DNA from: Halomonas litopenaei
GTDB taxonomy: Bacteria; Pseudomonadota; Gammaproteobacteria; Pseudomonadales; Halomonadaceae
NCBI RefSeq assembly: GCF_003045775.1
Contig: NZ_PXNS01000001.1
Location: 496,001-560,000 of the forward strand
Length of the DNA stretch: 64,000 nucleotides
Direction of reading: 5' to 3'
The position numbers and the translations under genes were made by a program. This document shows, in pieces, positions 30,165 to 40,100 of the stretch. The notes under the pieces are model-generated. The model made no database searches and had not been told where the DNA came from. It saw only the letters and a program-made list of their open reading frames with translations. Position 1 is the stretch's first letter. Every line of letters begins with the position of its first letter.

Positions 30165-30268
30165 CGCCAAGCGGTGCCAGCATCAAGGCAGGGACCGCCA
30201 GTGGCAGGGCGCGTCGACCCGGCAAAGTCCGCACCGCTGCCTTACATGGACATAACTAGAGTCAAGCA

Positions 30269-32026
30269 ATGACCGTCGAACCCGATACCACCGTGACTTC
30301 CGACGCCAGCCGATCCCGGCGTACCCGGGCGACCCTCAAGGGGCGCCAGACCGATCCCGACCTCCTCGAGGCATTGCGTCGGTTGCTGGGCGATGAACGC
30401 AAGCACCCCGAGCTGCGGCGGCGCGATCTATTGATCGAGCACCTGCACGCTATCCAGGACGCCAATGGTCATCTGGCGCTTGACTGGCTGAGGGCGCTTG
30501 CGAGCTACATGACGCTGCCCATGGCGGCGGTCTACGAGACGGCGACCTTTTACGCTCACTTCGATGTGGTGCATGACGGCGAGGCGCCGCCACCCGCACT
30601 GACGGTGCGCGTGTGCGACTCGCTGTCCTGTGAACTGGCCGGGGCCGAGCGTCTGGCCGAGGCCCTGAGCAGCGGTCTCGACCCCGAGCAGGTGCGTGTC
30701 ACCCGCGCCCCCTGCATGGGCCGCTGCGACCTGGCGCCGGTGGTCGAGGTGGGGCACCACCACCTGGGCCACGCCACCCCGCAGGCGGTGGAGGTGCTGG
30801 TGGAAACCGGCAAGATCCATCCCGAGGCGGTGCTGTGGCAGCACCTCGATGAATATCGCCGAGAGGGCGGCTACGAGCTGCTGCGCGGCTGCCGGGAAGG
30901 CCAGGTGACGGCCGATGAGTTGACCTCGATGCTCGAGCGCGCGGGCCTGCGGGGGCTTGGCGGCGCGGGTTTCCCGACCCATCGCAAGTGGCAGAGCGTT
31001 CGCGCCGAGCCCGGTCCTCGCTGGTGCGCGGTCAACGCCGACGAAGGTGAACCGGGGACCTTCAAGGATCGCTACTACCTGGAGCGCGCCCCCCACCAGA
31101 TGCTGGAGGGCGCCCTGGTGGCCTGCTGGGCGGTTGAGGCAGAAGGCGTCTATATCTACCTGCGCGACGAGTATCCCGGCGTCCACCGGGTACTGATCGA
31201 GGCCATCGAGGAGCTCGAAGACGCCGGTATTGCGCAGCCGGGCCAGCTTATCCTCAGGCGTGGCGCCGGGGCCTACATCTGCGGCGAAGAGTCGGCGATG
31301 ATCGAGTCGCTGGAGGGCAAGCCTGGCAAGCCCAGGCATCGTCCGCCGCTGGTCGCCCACAAGGGCCTGTTCGGCCGACCTACGCTGGTCAACAACGTCG
31401 AGACCCTGTACTGGATACCGGTGCTGTGGCGCGAGGGGGTGGCCATGTACGCCGGTCAGGGCCGACGCGAGCGCAGCGGCCTGCGCAGTTTTTCGCTGTC
31501 CGGGCGGGTGCGACGGCCTGGTGTCTATCTGGCACCCGCCGGCATCAGCCTGCGCGAACTGGTCGACGAGTACGGCGGCGGCATGGCGCCTGGCCATCAG
31601 CTGGCCGGCTATCTACCGGGGGGCGCCTCCGGCGGTATCCTGCCCGCTGCCAAGGCGGATATCGCACTGGACTTCGACACCCTCCAGGCCGAGGGCTGCT
31701 TTATCGGCTCGGCGGCGGTGATCGTGCTGTCCGACCAGGACGACCTGCGCGCGGTGGCCACCAACCTGCTGGCCTTCTTCGCCGATGAATCCTGCGGTCA
31801 GTGCACCCCCTGTCGGGTCGGTAGCGAGAAGATGCTGAGCCTGCTCGAGCGCGATCAATGGGTGGTGGAGGACCTGGAGCGACTGTCCCGGGTGATGCAG
31901 GACGCCTCGATCTGTGGCCTGGGGCAGGCGGCGCCGAATCCGGTGCTGAGTCTGCTGCGCCACTTCCGCGATGACCTGGGGCGCCACGACATCATCGTCA
32001 CCGATACCGCTGAGGGAGCATGCTGA
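30269..32026 (+). CDS. NAD-linked formate dehydrogenase, fused gamma-beta subunit (FdsG-FdsB)
   Basis: Diaphorase part of a soluble Mo formate dehydrogenase; passes electrons from formate to NAD. The 585-residue chain is a fusion of a NuoE/FdsG-like [2Fe-2S] domain (residues 25-180; CDSLSCEL and CMGRCDLAP) and a NuoF/FdsB-like domain. The latter shows the NADH/FMN site GLRGLGGAGFPT, GAYICGEESAMIESLEG, and the [4Fe-4S] motif SCGQCTPCRVG. In Rhodobacter and Cupriavidus these are separate genes. The stop overlaps the region of the alpha-subunit start. Placed after dgc genes, it would recover NADH from the formate produced by betaine demethylation. Confidence 0.92.
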   Translation: MTVEPDTTVTSDASRSRRTRATLKGRQTDPDLLEALRRLLGDERKHPELRRRDLLIEHLHAIQDANGHLALDWLRALASYMTLPMAAVYETATFYAHFDVVHDGEAPPPALTVRVCDSLSCELAGAERLAEALSSGLDPEQVRVTRAPCMGRCDLAPVVEVGHHHLGHATPQAVEVLVETGKIHPEAVLWQHLDEYRREGGYELLRGCREGQVTADELTSMLERAGLRGLGGAGFPTHRKWQSVRAEPGPRWCAVNADEGEPGTFKDRYYLERAPHQMLEGALVACWAVEAEGVYIYLRDEYPGVHRVLIEAIEELEDAGIAQPGQLILRRGAGAYICGEESAMIESLEGKPGKPRHRPPLVAHKGLFGRPTLVNNVETLYWIPVLWREGVAMYAGQGRRERSGLRSFSLSGRVRRPGVYLAPAGISLRELVDEYGGGMAPGHQLAGYLPGGASGGILPAAKADIALDFDTLQAEGCFIGSAAVIVLSDQDDLRAVATNLLAFFADESCGQCTPCRVGSEKMLSLLERDQWVVEDLERLSRVMQDASICGLGQAAPNPVLSLLRHFRDDLGRHDIIVTDTAEGAC

Positions 32027-34980
32027 TGACCGGATCCCGGAACGCTTTTGTCTCCCACGTCGCTGAAGATTCGACGCTCGAGTCCTTCACGCTGACGCTG
32101 GATGGTGTCGAGGTGAGCGCCTGGCCCGGCGAGACCCTGTGGCAGGTGGCCAAGCGTGCCGGGGAGACCATCCCGCACCTGTGCTTCAAGGACGCCAGCG
32201 GCTACCGCGCCGACGGCAACTGCCGCGCCTGCATGGTGGAGATCGAGGGCGAGCGGGTGCTCGCCGCCAGCTGCCTGAGGGAGGCGCGCCCCGAGATGGT
32301 GGTCAGAAGCCAGTCGTCCGAGCGAGCCCGGGTCGCCCGCGAGGGCGTGCTGGAGCTGCTGCTCAGCGATCAGCCGCCGCGCGACGATAGCCCGGACCGT
32401 GCAAGCCAGCTGTGGCAGATGGCCGATCACCTGGCGGTGGACGCCACCCGCGCCCGCGCACGCTACCCCAGGCGCAGGCCCGACGTCGTGCGTCATGCGC
32501 CCGGCGCTCGCCTTCCCGGCCAGTGCCCGCCGATCGCAGATGATGCGAGCGGGGGGCGCCGTGCTTCCGCGACAGCAGGCCACGACACCAGCCATCCGGC
32601 GATGACGGTCAATCTGGACGCCTGTATCCACTGCACCCTGTGCGTGCGCGCCTGTCGTGAGGTGCAGGTCAATGACGTCATCGGCATGGCCCATCGCGGC
32701 GCCGCCAGCAAGGTGGTGTTCGACCTCGATGACGCCATGGGCCAGAGTAGCTGCGTGGGTTGTGGCGAGTGCGTCCAGGCCTGTCCCACCGGCGCCCTGT
32801 CGCCGACCAGCCTGATCGATGCCCAGGGCCGTGGTAACAGCGACAGCGCCGAGCGCAAGGTGGACTCGGTGTGTCCCTACTGCGGTGTCGGCTGCCAGTT
32901 GACCTACCACGTCAAGGATGACGCCATCCTCTACGTGGAAGGCCGCGACGGCCCGGCCAACCAGGGGCGGTTGTGCGTCAAGGGACGCTTCGGCTTCGAC
33001 TACGGCCGCCACCCGTCACGGCTGACCCGGCCGCTGGTGCGGCGCGAGGGCGTGCCCAAGGGCATGGACGAGGGCTTCGATCCCGCCCGGCCACTGACCC
33101 ATTTTCGCGAGGCCGACTGGGACGAGGCGCTGACGCTGGCCGCCGGGGGCCTGACCCGGCTCAAGGCCGACCACGGCCCCAGGGCGCTGGCAGGCTTCGG
33201 CAGTGCCAAGTGCTCCAACGAGGAGGCCTGGCTGTTCCAGAAGCTGGTACGCACCGGCTTCGGCTCCAACAACGTCGACCACTGCACCCGTCTGTGTCAC
33301 GCAAGCTCGGTGGCGGCGCTGATGGAATGCATCGGCTCCGGTGCGGTGACCGCCTCCTTCATGCAGGCGCTGAACGCCGACGTGGTGATCCTCACCGGCT
33401 GCAATCCGGCGGTCAATCATCCGGTGGCGGCGACCTTCTTCAAGCAGGCGGCCAAGGGTGGCACCCGGTTCATCATCATCGACCCACGGGGCCAGGCCAT
33501 GGGCGCCTATGCCCATCGGGTACTGCGCTTCACCCCGGGGGCCGACGTCTCGCTGTTCAACGCCATGCTGAACGTCATCATCGACGAGCAGCTCTTCGAT
33601 GAGGCCTATATCCGTGAGCACACCGAGGGCTTCGAGCGGCTCAAGGCATCGGTGCGCGATCAGACGCCGGAGTCGGTGGCCATGGCCTGTGGCGTGCCCG
33701 CCGACGAGATCCGCGCGGCGGCGCGGGAATACGCCAACGCCGAACGGGCGATGATCTTCTGGGGCATGGGGATCTCCCAGCATACCCACGGCACCGACAA
33801 TGCCCGCTGCCTGATCTCGCTGGCACTGGCCTGTGGTCACACCGGGCGCCCCGGCACCGGCCTGCATCCGCTGCGTGGCCAGAATAATGTTCAGGGGGCC
33901 TCCGACGCCGGCCTGATCCCGATGGTGCTGCCGGACTATCAGCCGGTGTCCGACGCCCAGGTGCGGGCCTCCTTCGAGGAACTCTGGGGCAACGCCGGCA
34001 CAAGCAGCGACGGCAGCGGCGACGCCCTGGATCCCGAGCCGGGCCTCACCGTGGTCGAGATCATGGACGCCATCCACGCCGGCACCATCCGCGGCATGTA
34101 CATTCTGGGCGAGAACCCGGCCATGTCGGACCCGGACCTGACCCACGCTCGTGGTGCGCTGGCAAGCCTCGAACATCTGGTGGTGCAGGACCTGTTCGTC
34201 ACCGAGACGGCGCAGTTCGCCGACGTCATCCTGCCGGCCTCGAGCTGGCCGGAAAAGGACGGTACCGTGACCAACACCAACCGTCAGGTGCAGCTGGGGC
34301 GCCAGGCGCTGCCGCTGCCCGGTGATGCGAGGCCGGACTGGTGGATCATCCAGGAGATGGCGCGGCGCTTCGGCCTCGACTGGGACTATGGCCACCCGCG
34401 CGAGGTCTACGCCGAGATGCAGAAGGGGATGGCCTCGCTGAACCATATCGACTGGGAGCGACTCGAGCGCGAAGGCGCGGTCACCTATCCCTGCCTGGCG
34501 GAAGGGGCGCCGGGCGAAGACGTGGTGTTCTCCGAGGCCTTCCCCACGGCGAGCGGCAAGGCGCGCTTCTCGCCGGCGCTGCCGCTGCCGCCCGATGAAC
34601 CCATCGACCGTGACTACCCGACGGTGCTGTCCACCGGACGCCAGCTTGAGCATTGGCACACCGGGTCGATGACCCGCCGGGCCCAGGTGCTCGACGACCT
34701 GGAGCCCGAGGCGGTGGCCAGCCTGTCGGCGGGGGAGCTCACCCGGCTGGGCGTGCACCCGGGAGAGCGGGTGACCATCACCACCCGGCGTGGCGCCATC
34801 ACCCTGGTGGCGCGGCTCGACGACGGCATGCCCGACGGCATGGTGTTTGTGCCCTTCTGCTATGTGGAGGCGGCGGTCAATCTGCTGACCAATCCGGCGC
34901 TGGACCCCTACGGCAAGATTCCGGAGTTCAAGTATGCCGCCTGTCGCTTGAGTCGCGCCGAGCCGGCCCAGGTCACCTAG
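32026..34980 (+). CDS. fdsA: Formate dehydrogenase alpha subunit (FdsA type, Mo-bis-MGD)
   Basis: Catalytic subunit oxidising formate to CO2. The 984 residues contain an N-terminal [2Fe-2S] domain (CFKDASGYRADGNCRAC), a NuoG-like region and two [4Fe-4S] ferredoxin motifs (CIHCTLCVRACRE; CVGCGECVQAC). A further cluster CPYCGVGC and the molybdopterin domain follow, with the likely catalytic Cys424 in RLCHASS, so it is a Cys rather than a Sec enzyme. A linker of about 35 disordered residues (near 145-185) precedes the ferredoxins. The ATG at 32026 has GGGAG at the right spacing; the one at 32020 does not. The TAG stop lies in the CTAG target of a 139-bp repeat element. Confidence 0.94.
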   Translation: MTGSRNAFVSHVAEDSTLESFTLTLDGVEVSAWPGETLWQVAKRAGETIPHLCFKDASGYRADGNCRACMVEIEGERVLAASCLREARPEMVVRSQSSERARVAREGVLELLLSDQPPRDDSPDRASQLWQMADHLAVDATRARARYPRRRPDVVRHAPGARLPGQCPPIADDASGGRRASATAGHDTSHPAMTVNLDACIHCTLCVRACREVQVNDVIGMAHRGAASKVVFDLDDAMGQSSCVGCGECVQACPTGALSPTSLIDAQGRGNSDSAERKVDSVCPYCGVGCQLTYHVKDDAILYVEGRDGPANQGRLCVKGRFGFDYGRHPSRLTRPLVRREGVPKGMDEGFDPARPLTHFREADWDEALTLAAGGLTRLKADHGPRALAGFGSAKCSNEEAWLFQKLVRTGFGSNNVDHCTRLCHASSVAALMECIGSGAVTASFMQALNADVVILTGCNPAVNHPVAATFFKQAAKGGTRFIIIDPRGQAMGAYAHRVLRFTPGADVSLFNAMLNVIIDEQLFDEAYIREHTEGFERLKASVRDQTPESVAMACGVPADEIRAAAREYANAERAMIFWGMGISQHTHGTDNARCLISLALACGHTGRPGTGLHPLRGQNNVQGASDAGLIPMVLPDYQPVSDAQVRASFEELWGNAGTSSDGSGDALDPEPGLTVVEIMDAIHAGTIRGMYILGENPAMSDPDLTHARGALASLEHLVVQDLFVTETAQFADVILPASSWPEKDGTVTNTNRQVQLGRQALPLPGDARPDWWIIQEMARRFGLDWDYGHPREVYAEMQKGMASLNHIDWERLEREGAVTYPCLAEGAPGEDVVFSEAFPTASGKARFSPALPLPPDEPIDRDYPTVLSTGRQLEHWHTGSMTRRAQVLDDLEPEAVASLSAGELTRLGVHPGERVTITTRRGAITLVARLDDGMPDGMVFVPFCYVEAAVNLLTNPALDPYGKIPEFKYAACRLSRAEPAQVT

Positions 34981-35123
34981 GCGCTGTCCGAAAAGTCGAC
35001 GAGCGAAGGTTAGACAAGGCAAAAATCGGTGAGACAGCGCAGTTTACGGGGTGTAAATGAGCATGTTGATCCGATTTTTAACGCCGTATTACCGAGCGCA
35101 GGCACTTTTCAGACAAGCCCTAA
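34977..35123 (+). mobile_element. 139-bp MITE-like element, copy 1, inserted at the fdsA stop codon
   Basis: The element occupies 34981-35119 between CTAG (34977-34980, containing the fdsA TAG stop) and CTAA (35120-35123). Its ends are imperfect inverted repeats around TGTCYGAAAAGT. Inside are AAAAATCGG / CCGATTTTT (35021-35029 with 35071-35079) and a small TTTAC / GTAAA hairpin (35043-35057). A second copy of identical length and 96% identity (5 mismatches) is at 40805-40943 in opposite orientation. It encodes no transposase. The YTAR flanks recall IS5-family targets, an inference. Confidence 0.85.
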
Positions 35124-35160
35124 TCTGAACGTAAGACACAGCAACAAGGAGTCACCCACC

Positions 35161-35436
35161 ATGATGATTGCCGAGCTGATCGACGGTCGTGACTTTCGTG
35201 ATCGGCTGTTGGCGCTGGGAGTGCGCCTGCCCGAGGATGCCTGCCCGGAGACCTGCGCCAGGATGGCCCGGCTCAAGGCACGTGAGGTCGGCTTGCCCGG
35301 CCTAGCGGCGCTGGTGCGCGAATTGATGGACAAGCAGGAGGTGCTGTTGCCGTCGGTCCATCAGGCCATCCAGGCCCACCTGCTGGGGCTCGATGATAAC
35401 GGCGAATCCAGGGCTGCAGGGAAGGGCTCAGCCTAG
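35161..35436 (+). CDS. Small protein of unknown function after fdsA
   Basis: Not recognised. The 91-residue product begins MMIAELIDGRDFRDRLLALG and has a helical, mildly acidic body with two Cys (DACPETCARM), no membrane span and an Ala/Gly/Ser-rich tail. An AAGGAG about 10 nt upstream and sensible codon use support it as real. Its position is that of the delta subunit FdsD in other formate dehydrogenase operons, but the sequence lacks the MANQI-type motif of FdsD that I would expect, so I leave it unnamed. The 139-bp element separates it from fdsA and may uncouple its expression. Its stop is followed by a short repeat-rich stretch (GCCGTCTAT doublet, 35455-35485). Confidence 0.7.
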   Translation: MMIAELIDGRDFRDRLLALGVRLPEDACPETCARMARLKAREVGLPGLAALVRELMDKQEVLLPSVHQAIQAHLLGLDDNGESRAAGKGSA

Positions 35437-35568
35437 GGCGCCTAGCCTAGGGTGCCGTCTATGCCGCCGTCTATGGCTCAGCCTGGGGCGCAGGCTAGAC
35501 CGCCGGCTTGCAGCCGCTCAGTCGCAAGGCGAAGATGGCGTTCTTCGCCAGCGGCGGCAGGTGGCCCC

Positions 35569-36720
35569 ATGATTCTGAGCGCTGAGCTCGCACAGCAGAT
35601 CATCGACAAGACCCAGGATATTCTCGACGCCAACATCAACGTGATGGACGCGCGCGGGGTGATCATCGCCAGCGGTGATCACTCGCGTCTGGGTACCCTG
35701 CACGATGGCGCAATGCTGGCGCTTCAGCGTGGCAATGGACTCGAGATATCCGAGCATGACGTCGATGCCTTCAAGGGGGCGCGACCGGGCATCAATCTGC
35801 TGCTTCAGTGCGCCGGCGAGACCGTGGGAGTGCTCGGTATCACCGGTCCGCCATCGCAGGTACGTCAGGCGGCGCGGCTGGTCAAGGTGACCGCCGAGAT
35901 GCTGGTCGAACAGGCCGACATGCTGAGTCAGCTTGAGTGGGCCAAGCGCCACCGGGAAGGTTTTATCCTGTCATGGGTCAACGCTGAGCTTTCTTCCGAG
36001 CAACTTCATGACTGGGCCGAGCGACTGGGGATCGACGTCGCCTGTCAGCGACTGGCGGTGCTGATCGAACTGGACAGAGGATCGCCCAGTGCAGATCTGG
36101 ACGCCATGCAGCGATTGATGGACCTTCTGGCCCACGACAGCCTGGTCACCCAGGTGTCACCCCATCGCGCTCTGGTGCTCCAGCCGGTGATGGATCAGGC
36201 TGGACAGCGCAGGCAGGGCGCACACCCAGGCCCCGACGGGGCTATCGAAGCCCTGCTGGCGCGACTGGCACGCCACGATATTCACGGGGTCAAGGTCGCC
36301 GTCGGGCGTGCCTTCGATGCACCCGGCCACCTCCACCTGTCCTACGAGAGCGCCCGGCAGGTACTGGCGATCGGCAAGCGCCAGTTTCCCGAGCGAATGA
36401 CCTATCACTACGAAGAGCTGCGCCTTCCGGTGCTGCTGTCGCCACTGAACGATGGCTGGCAAGGCGAGCAGTTGCGCGAGGCGGTCGAGCGCATCCGTGG
36501 CGCCGACAGCCATGGGCGTCTGCTCAAGACCCTGGCAATGCTGATCGAGCACGAGGGCAACCTGAGTCGCTGCGCCGATGCCCTGCATGTCCATCGCAAC
36601 ACTCTGCGCTATCGGCTGGATCGCATCCACGAGATTACCGGTATTTCTCCCCATTGCTTCACCGGCCTGGTGGAGCTTTTCCTGGGTCTGGAGCTGTCGT
36701 CCGGCGACGGCGCTCATTGA
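35569..36720 (+). CDS. CdaR/PucR-type transcriptional regulator (sugar diacid recognition domain)
   Basis: DNA-binding regulator of 383 residues. The N-terminal sugar-diacid recognition domain begins MILSAELAQQIIDKTQDIL and includes INVMDARGVIIASGDHSR (residues 1-135). A middle GGDEF-like activation region follows, and a PucR C-terminal helix-turn-helix (GNLSRCADALHVHRNTLRYR, near residue 345). In E. coli CdaR responds to glycerate or glucarate and activates gar/gud genes, but none of those are in this window. A longer open frame upstream is low-complexity and out of family, so the ATG at 35569 is used. Its target here is unknown; formate dehydrogenase or glycerate metabolism elsewhere are possible. 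Confidence 0.88.
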   Translation: MILSAELAQQIIDKTQDILDANINVMDARGVIIASGDHSRLGTLHDGAMLALQRGNGLEISEHDVDAFKGARPGINLLLQCAGETVGVLGITGPPSQVRQAARLVKVTAEMLVEQADMLSQLEWAKRHREGFILSWVNAELSSEQLHDWAERLGIDVACQRLAVLIELDRGSPSADLDAMQRLMDLLAHDSLVTQVSPHRALVLQPVMDQAGQRRQGAHPGPDGAIEALLARLARHDIHGVKVAVGRAFDAPGHLHLSYESARQVLAIGKRQFPERMTYHYEELRLPVLLSPLNDGWQGEQLREAVERIRGADSHGRLLKTLAMLIEHEGNLSRCADALHVHRNTLRYRLDRIHEITGISPHCFTGLVELFLGLELSSGDGAH

Positions 36721-36760
36721 AACCCACAGGCTGATCTTTCTCGCGGGTGGCGAGCGGCGG

Positions 36761-36782
36761 CTTGCGAGCTGTCGCTTGCGAG
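36761..36782. repeat. Short 14-bp-period repeat after the CdaR-type gene
   Basis: CTTGCGAG occurs at 36761-36768 and again at 36775-36782, within a gap of 385 bp (36721-37105) that otherwise holds a terminator and an AT-rich leader before the GGDEF-EAL gene. Confidence 0.5.
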
Positions 36783-36904
36783 GTAGTGCCTAGATGCTGT
36801 CCGTCATCATGTCGCAGGGGGCATCGGGCCTGCTGGTGTGTCTGCAGGTAGGGTGGTGGTTGCCACAAAGCCAGCCGTCAGGACTTGCCCGCGATAAGAA
36901 TGTG

Positions 36905-36934
36905 AAGCCACGGCGCTTAGCTTGTGGCTTTTTT
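36905..36934 (+). terminator. Intrinsic terminator after the CdaR-type gene
   Basis: AAGCCAC (36905-36911) pairs with GTGGCTT (36924-36930), followed by TTTTTT (36929-36934). The loop is 12 nt. Confidence 0.75.
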
Positions 36935-37105
36935 CTTACATTAAATTACGAATTAGTTACTGAGAGTCGTAGCGACATTTTGTGCAGGATAATTAGCAGG
37001 GAGACAAATCTGTGCAGCTTTCCCCTGAGGCGGGCTGATCTAAGGCGTTCGCCCAGGAGGCTTGCGCCGCCCATCTGGACGCTCCTTCACCACTGAGGCC
37101 GGCCG

Positions 37106-40100
37106 ATGAGTGACTGGAAGTCCGAGGAAGAGCGGAGTCTGGGCTTTCCGCCACTGCTGCTGGTGGTGCTGACCTTCGGGGCCCTGATGGCCCTGCATAC
37201 CCTGTTCGCCTCCTCCTCGTCCTCATTGTTCCTGTTCGATCTTCTGACTTTCAGCCGTTGGGGCGCGGTGGCGTCGTTGCTGGCGACGCTCGGTATTCTG
37301 GCGCTGGTTATCGGCTGTGATCGTGTCAGGCGGCTGGCCTCGTTGGCGCTGCTGGGGTACAGCCTGGGACAAGGGCTATGGCTGCTTGATCAAGTCAATC
37401 GTCAGGTGAGCCTCGAGGCGCTGCCGGCAATGTCGTTGCTGCTGATGCTGCTGTTCGCCTTCTGTCTGTGGCACGGTCGAGGCGTCGGGCGCAGGCGCTA
37501 CGCGGCCCTGGGAATCGTGTGCATGGTGGCTGGTGCGCTGGGATTTTCGATCCTTTGGACGACGGAGGATGCCCCTCGTTGGCGCCTTATACTGTTCGAG
37601 TCCCGGCCGCTTGGCACCGTCATGGTGTTTACCTATGGCGTCATCTTCTGGCTGTTCGCCCGCCAGCGCAGCTTGAACTTGCGACGGCTGGCGCCCAGGG
37701 TGATCAAGGTCGGGCTTATCGGCACCAGTCTCAGCATGCTGGTGGGCTTTGGGGGCTACCACCTCTATTCGCTCGATCTGAAACAGGATCTGAGCACGCA
37801 GCTGGATACCTTGAGTGAGCGCATCGCCAATTGGGAAGAACGCTACCGCCTGGGCTGGAGCGAATGGAGCCTTCCACTGACCCAGGCAGGTGGGTCGCCG
37901 GAACCCACCGGTCCCGCAGCCCGGGGAGAGGTGCTTGCCTACGTCTGGTGGCAGGACAGGGGCGCATTGCGCTGGAACCCCGCTGACGGTGGTGGGGCGA
38001 CGTCTCGACTCGAAGAAATGCTGGCGTTGCACGAGGTTCGAAGTTGGCTCGAACAGCGTCAGAACGAGGCCATGCGCTGGTGGATTCCGGGCAAAGGCGC
38101 GGCGCTGCTGGAGGTCAACAGCTTCGGTGCTGCGGGCCCCCGGCTGGTCGTACTGGTCGACACGACGCTGTGGCTTGAGCATATGAGTGAAGGACTGACG
38201 GCGAACCTGTCGCTGTTGGGGCTCCGCCCGGCAGAGGCGTTGGATCATGGTGCCCGCGAGGTCTGGGTCGAGCGCGGCAGGCTGGCCGGCGTAATGCGAG
38301 ACGATATTGCCCTGGCTGGCGGCACGCTGCTGCGGGTTCAGGCATCGAAGCCGCTGTCGCTCAAGTGGGTGCTATTGCCGGCGCTGTTGCTGGCGTTGGG
38401 CCTTTTTGTCACCTATCAACTGATGACCTGGATTGCGCTGGCGCGATTGCGTAGAGAGCAGGCGATTTCGCTGGCGACGCGTGAACAGGAGTTTCATTCC
38501 CTGTTCGGACTACACCCCGTGCCGATGCTGCAGGTTCGACGTTCGGGCCTGATCGGTGCGCTCAACGACTCTGCCACGGAAGCTCTGGGTGACAGCGCAG
38601 GGGAGGCTATCGCTCGACCCTTCACCGAGGTAGCCAGTCGACTGCTGGGATGCGGTGATGCGCCCGATGAATTGATGAAGCACTTCGACAATGTCATGAC
38701 CGGGCGACAGCGGTCCGTGGTGTTCGAGTGCTCGATCGCGGATTCTACCTTCAGGATACGCCTGCAGCAGGTCCGGGTGGGGGCGGCCTGTGTGGGCCTT
38801 TTCGCCAGTTTCGCCGACATCAGTCTGCGTCAGAAGGAGCAAGCCAGGCTGTCGATCATGGAGCACTGTCTCAGGGAGAGCAGCAATGGGGTCGTAATCT
38901 TCGACGCCCAGTCCAGGGGCTGCCCCGTGATGTATGCCAACGCTGCTCTGTGCCGCATGCTGGATGCTTCGGCATCCTCGGTGACCGGACTGCTGGCGAG
39001 TGAGCTTGCCAGGACCATGTGTCTGGACCCGGTGACCGAAGCCGAGATCTGTCACTGGATGAAGACCCAGCAGCCGGGCTCGGTCACTGCGCTGGCCAGC
39101 CAGGGAGGAGGAGGCGGTCGCTGGTACGACCTGACGCTCTCGCCGGTGCATGCGCTCCGCGAAGGCGTAAGTCACTACATCGGCATCGTCGATGACGTCA
39201 GTCAGCGCAAGGTTCAGGAAGAGATGCTGGCCCACCAGGCCACCCACGACGCCCTGACTGGTCTGCCCAATCGCACCCTGCTGGCCGACCGACTGGAGCA
39301 CGACGTAGCCCTGGCGACACGTCATCGGCAGGGGCTGGCGGTGCTGTTCATCGATCTGGATGCGTTCAAGCCGATCAACGATAGCCTGGGGCATGAGGTC
39401 GGTGATCGCGTGCTGATACAGGTCGCCAAACGCCTGAGCCGAGGGCAGCGACGCTCGGATACCCTGGCGCGTCTGGGCGGGGACGAATTCGTGCTGGTGC
39501 TGGTGGATATCGGTGGCAAGGACAAGGCCATCGCGGTGGCCGAGCGTCTGCTGAACCAGTTGCGTGAACCCTGCCGCGTCGACGGCTTCCAGCTGCAGAT
39601 ATCCGCGAGTATCGGGATCGCCTTGCTGGACACCGGGACCACCCTGTCGCCACAACGGCTGATCCAGCAGGCCGATCTGGCCATGTACCAGGCCAAGCAA
39701 CGCGGGCGAAACCAGTATCAGTTGTTCACACGCACCCTCGACGGTGTCCCCGGGCGTCATGTGACCCTGCGCAACGCGCTGCGTATTGCCATGGAACAGC
39801 AGCGTCTGCAGTTGTTCTATCAGCCCCAGGTGGATGGCGAGGGCAGGATCACCGGTCTGGAGGCATTGATACGCTGGTCCCATCCCGAATTCGGCTGGGT
39901 CTCACCGTCGGAGTTCATTCCACTGGCCGAAGAAACCGGCCAGATCATCGATCTGGGGCGCTGGGTGATGCGCAGGGCCTGCTACGACGCCAAGCGCCTG
40001 TGGCGAAGTGGACTCAAGCCGGGGCGGGTGGCGGTGAACCTGTCACCGCTGGAATTTCATCGCATGGATTTTCTATCGAGCGTGTGCCAGACGCTGGATC

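Noticed and set aside
33016..35022. 668-residue open frame on the minus strand opposite fdsA
   Set aside because: Antisense shadow of fdsA; runs through the repeat element and has no domain.
35029..35160. Possible small protein starting inside the 139-bp element
   Set aside because: The same reading frame appears in both element copies only because the DNA is repeated; it has no ribosome site and runs into different genes' flanks.
35161..35436. Naming the 91-residue gene fdsD
   Set aside because: Position fits, but the expected MANQI-type motif and length pattern of FdsD are not seen, so it is left unnamed.
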